From assembly GCA_021648045.1 (NCBI GenBank), contig JAKITM010000108.1, forward strand, positions 1 through 7,567: 7,567 nt of DNA, read 5' to 3'. Positions 7,032-7,567 of the stretch are shown one piece after another. A program made the translations under genes and the position numbers. The first letter of the stretch is position 1; each line of letters starts with the position of its first letter. A model generated the notes under the pieces. That model had not been told where the DNA came from. It saw only the letters and a list, made by a program, of their open reading frames with translations, and made no database searches. Origin of the DNA: Lysobacterales bacterium. Lineage in GTDB: Bacteria > Pseudomonadota > Gammaproteobacteria > Xanthomonadales > SZUA-36.

Positions 7032-7064
7032 CCCGTCCCCAAAATGCCCACCACACCACCCCCC
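7032..7064 (-). other. Possible G-quadruplex tract on the minus strand
   Basis: The plus strand has four C-runs at 7032-7034, 7037-7040, 7047-7049 and 7059-7064. The minus strand therefore carries four G-runs of three or more, with loops of 9, 6 and 2 nt. The 9-nt loop exceeds the usual limit of seven, so folding is uncertain. If formed, it would lie on the ettA template strand and in any RNA reading through from the DUF481 gene. Confidence 0.25.
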
Positions 7065-7076
7065 GAGTATGCGGGG
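7061..7076. repeat. GC hairpin resembling the palindromic core of a type I-E CRISPR repeat (single copy)
   Basis: CCCCG (7061-7065) pairs perfectly with CGGGG (7072-7076) around the hexaloop AGTATG, and GAT-type sequence (ATAC) follows. The core resembles the CCCCG...CGGGGAT centre of type I-E CRISPR repeats, but there is only one copy, the outer bases differ, and no cas gene is nearby. No T-run follows on either strand. It could be a weak transcription or RNA-stability stem downstream of ettA. Confidence 0.4.
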
Positions 7077-7113
7077 ATACAGAAAACCTGGCACCATGCT
7101 CCTTAGGTATTAA

Positions 7114-7138
7114 GTGTTGATAATTTTGCATGCAACAC
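7114..7138. repeat. Inverted repeat enclosing a TTGCATGCAA palindrome
   Basis: GTGTTG (7114-7119) is the exact inverse of CAACAC (7133-7138), giving a 6-bp stem with a 13-nt loop. A perfect 10-bp palindrome TTGCATGCAA (7126-7135) overlaps its right arm, so two structures compete. There is no adjacent T-run. It could be a termination stem or a protein site; nothing in the sequence decides. Confidence 0.25.
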
Positions 7139-7159
7139 ATTCTCTAGTGGGTGTATTTC

Positions 7160-7176
7160 CTCGGGACTGCTCGGGA
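7160..7176. repeat. Short direct repeat CTCGGGA x2
   Basis: CTCGGGA occurs at 7160-7166 and 7170-7176, ten bases apart, just past the stop of the DUF481 gene. It is short and may be chance; it is recorded because it lies where a terminator or binding site might be expected. Confidence 0.2.
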
Positions 7177-7181
7177 TTTCC

Positions 7182-7567
7182 CTAAAACTTTGCGCCAATA
7201 CCAATGGCCAAAGTAGTGTCGTCTTTAGATGCGCCAGTGGCAGGTTCAGTTTCATAGTCATAACGCAATGAGGTTTTTGCGTAAATATCTTTGATCAGAC
7301 TAAACTGGAAACCTGTTTTGGTTTTGAGTATCATATTATTATTGCCAAAAAATTGATATTCAAGATTTTGATTATGAAAGAACTTTATTTCACCATCCTT
7401 GATATCTTTATTATAAATCAGGTTCCAGCTGCTAACTGCGCCACTGTCTAAGGTTTCGACAGTTTTCTCGCCTGAGTAACCAGCGCCAACACTTATAGCT
7501 AGCATGCGGTCATCGTCATTAAAAACATCACGACCAAAAATGGCCGCTATGGAATAACGATAATCGA
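7182..7567 (-). CDS. DUF481-family outer-membrane protein, C-terminal part (5' end beyond the window)
   Basis: The minus-strand frame ends in TAG at 7184-7182 and stays open to the right edge, showing 127 C-terminal residues. It has alternating polar/hydrophobic short segments ending in a terminal phenylalanine (TTLAIGIGAKF), typical of outer-membrane beta-barrels inserted by the Bam machinery. The pattern RYDYETEP-x5-KDDTTLAIGIG resembles the last two strands of DUF481 proteins (the YdiY or salt-induced outer-membrane protein group), whose precise function is unknown. The upstream residues DYRYSIAAIFGRDVFNDDDR continue the barrel, so the ATG at 7505 is internal and not the start. The signal peptide would lie outside the window. 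It converges on ettA and is A+T rich: a hand count of 7321-7440 gives about 28% G+C, far below its neighbours, hinting at different ancestry or relaxed codon use. Family assignment rests on pattern recognition of the C-terminus only. Confidence 0.75.
   Translation of the reverse strand, partial: DYRYSIAAIFGRDVFNDDDRMLAISVGAGYSGEKTVETLDSGAVSSWNLIYNKDIKDGEIKFFHNQNLEYQFFGNNNMILKTKTGFQFSLIKDIYAKTSLRYDYETEPATGASKDDTTLAIGIGAKF

Larger units (their letters stand above)
7002..7181. other. Gene-free region between convergent ettA and the DUF481 gene
   Basis: No coding frame with family character and no RNA gene is seen in these 180 bases. The region holds a C-rich plus-strand tract, a GC hairpin, a longer A+T-rich inverted repeat and a short direct repeat, listed separately. 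I see no classical intrinsic terminator (GC stem plus T-run) for either converging gene, so termination may be Rho-dependent or use one of these stems. Confidence 0.6.

Noticed and set aside
7055..7085. CRISPR array
   Set aside because: Only one repeat-like hairpin exists; there is no second copy at spacer distance and no cas gene.
7182..7505. Complete 107-residue gene starting at the ATG at 7505
   Set aside because: The same frame continues upstream with barrel-like sequence to the window edge, so this ATG is an internal methionine of a longer protein.
1..7567. A novel defence, mobile or biosynthetic system
   Set aside because: All seven genes belong to recognisable families (six enzymes or regulators of core metabolism or translation and one outer-membrane protein); no transposase, integrase, toxin-antitoxin pair, tRNA or attachment site is visible.

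Overview
The window is an ordinary chromosomal housekeeping segment, most likely from a gammaproteobacterium. The gene order glyA-nrdR-ribD-ribE-ribBA-type-ribH is typical of that class, and the proteins resemble their E. coli counterparts closely in length and motif register (for example the GlyA cofactor lysine and substrate-binding arginine fall at or next to their E. coli positions, and EttA is 558 residues against about 555). Base composition in the main genes looks close to 50% G+C by eye. I cannot name a genus; a marine lineage of the Cellvibrionales/Alteromonadales kind is a guess only.

Layout. From 5174 down to position 1 runs one tightly packed minus-strand gene series: glyA (serine hydroxymethyltransferase), nrdR (repressor of ribonucleotide reductase genes), ribD (deaminase/reductase), ribE (riboflavin synthase), ribBX (dihydroxybutanone phosphate synthase with a dead GTP cyclohydrolase II-like tail) and ribH (lumazine synthase, cut by the window edge a few residues before its end). 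Junctions are +4, -4, +2, +35 and -4 nt, so a single coupled transcript is likely, probably started from an extended -10 promoter near 5234-5242. A 150-bp divergent region (5175-5324) separates this operon from plus-strand ettA, the ABC-F translation factor (5325-7001). A 180-bp gene-free region (7002-7181) follows; it holds a CRISPR-repeat-like hairpin and a G-rich minus-strand tract. It separates ettA from a convergent minus-strand gene for a DUF481-type outer-membrane protein that is cut by the right edge and is markedly more A+T rich.

How the genes work together. RibD, RibE, RibB and RibH carry every riboflavin step after GTP cyclohydrolase II except the dephosphorylation. The committing enzyme RibA is not here: the RibA-like half of RibBX has lost its zinc cysteines and catalytic loop, so a separate ribA must exist elsewhere. 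GlyA supplies one-carbon units for purine (hence GTP) and thymidylate synthesis and NrdR tunes dNTP supply, so the operon mixes nucleotide and flavin metabolism. No new system, mobile element, RNA gene or CRISPR array was found. The points most worth a second look are the degenerate RibX domain, the altered DPNP motif of RibD, the repeats in the glyA leader and the structured ettA downstream region.
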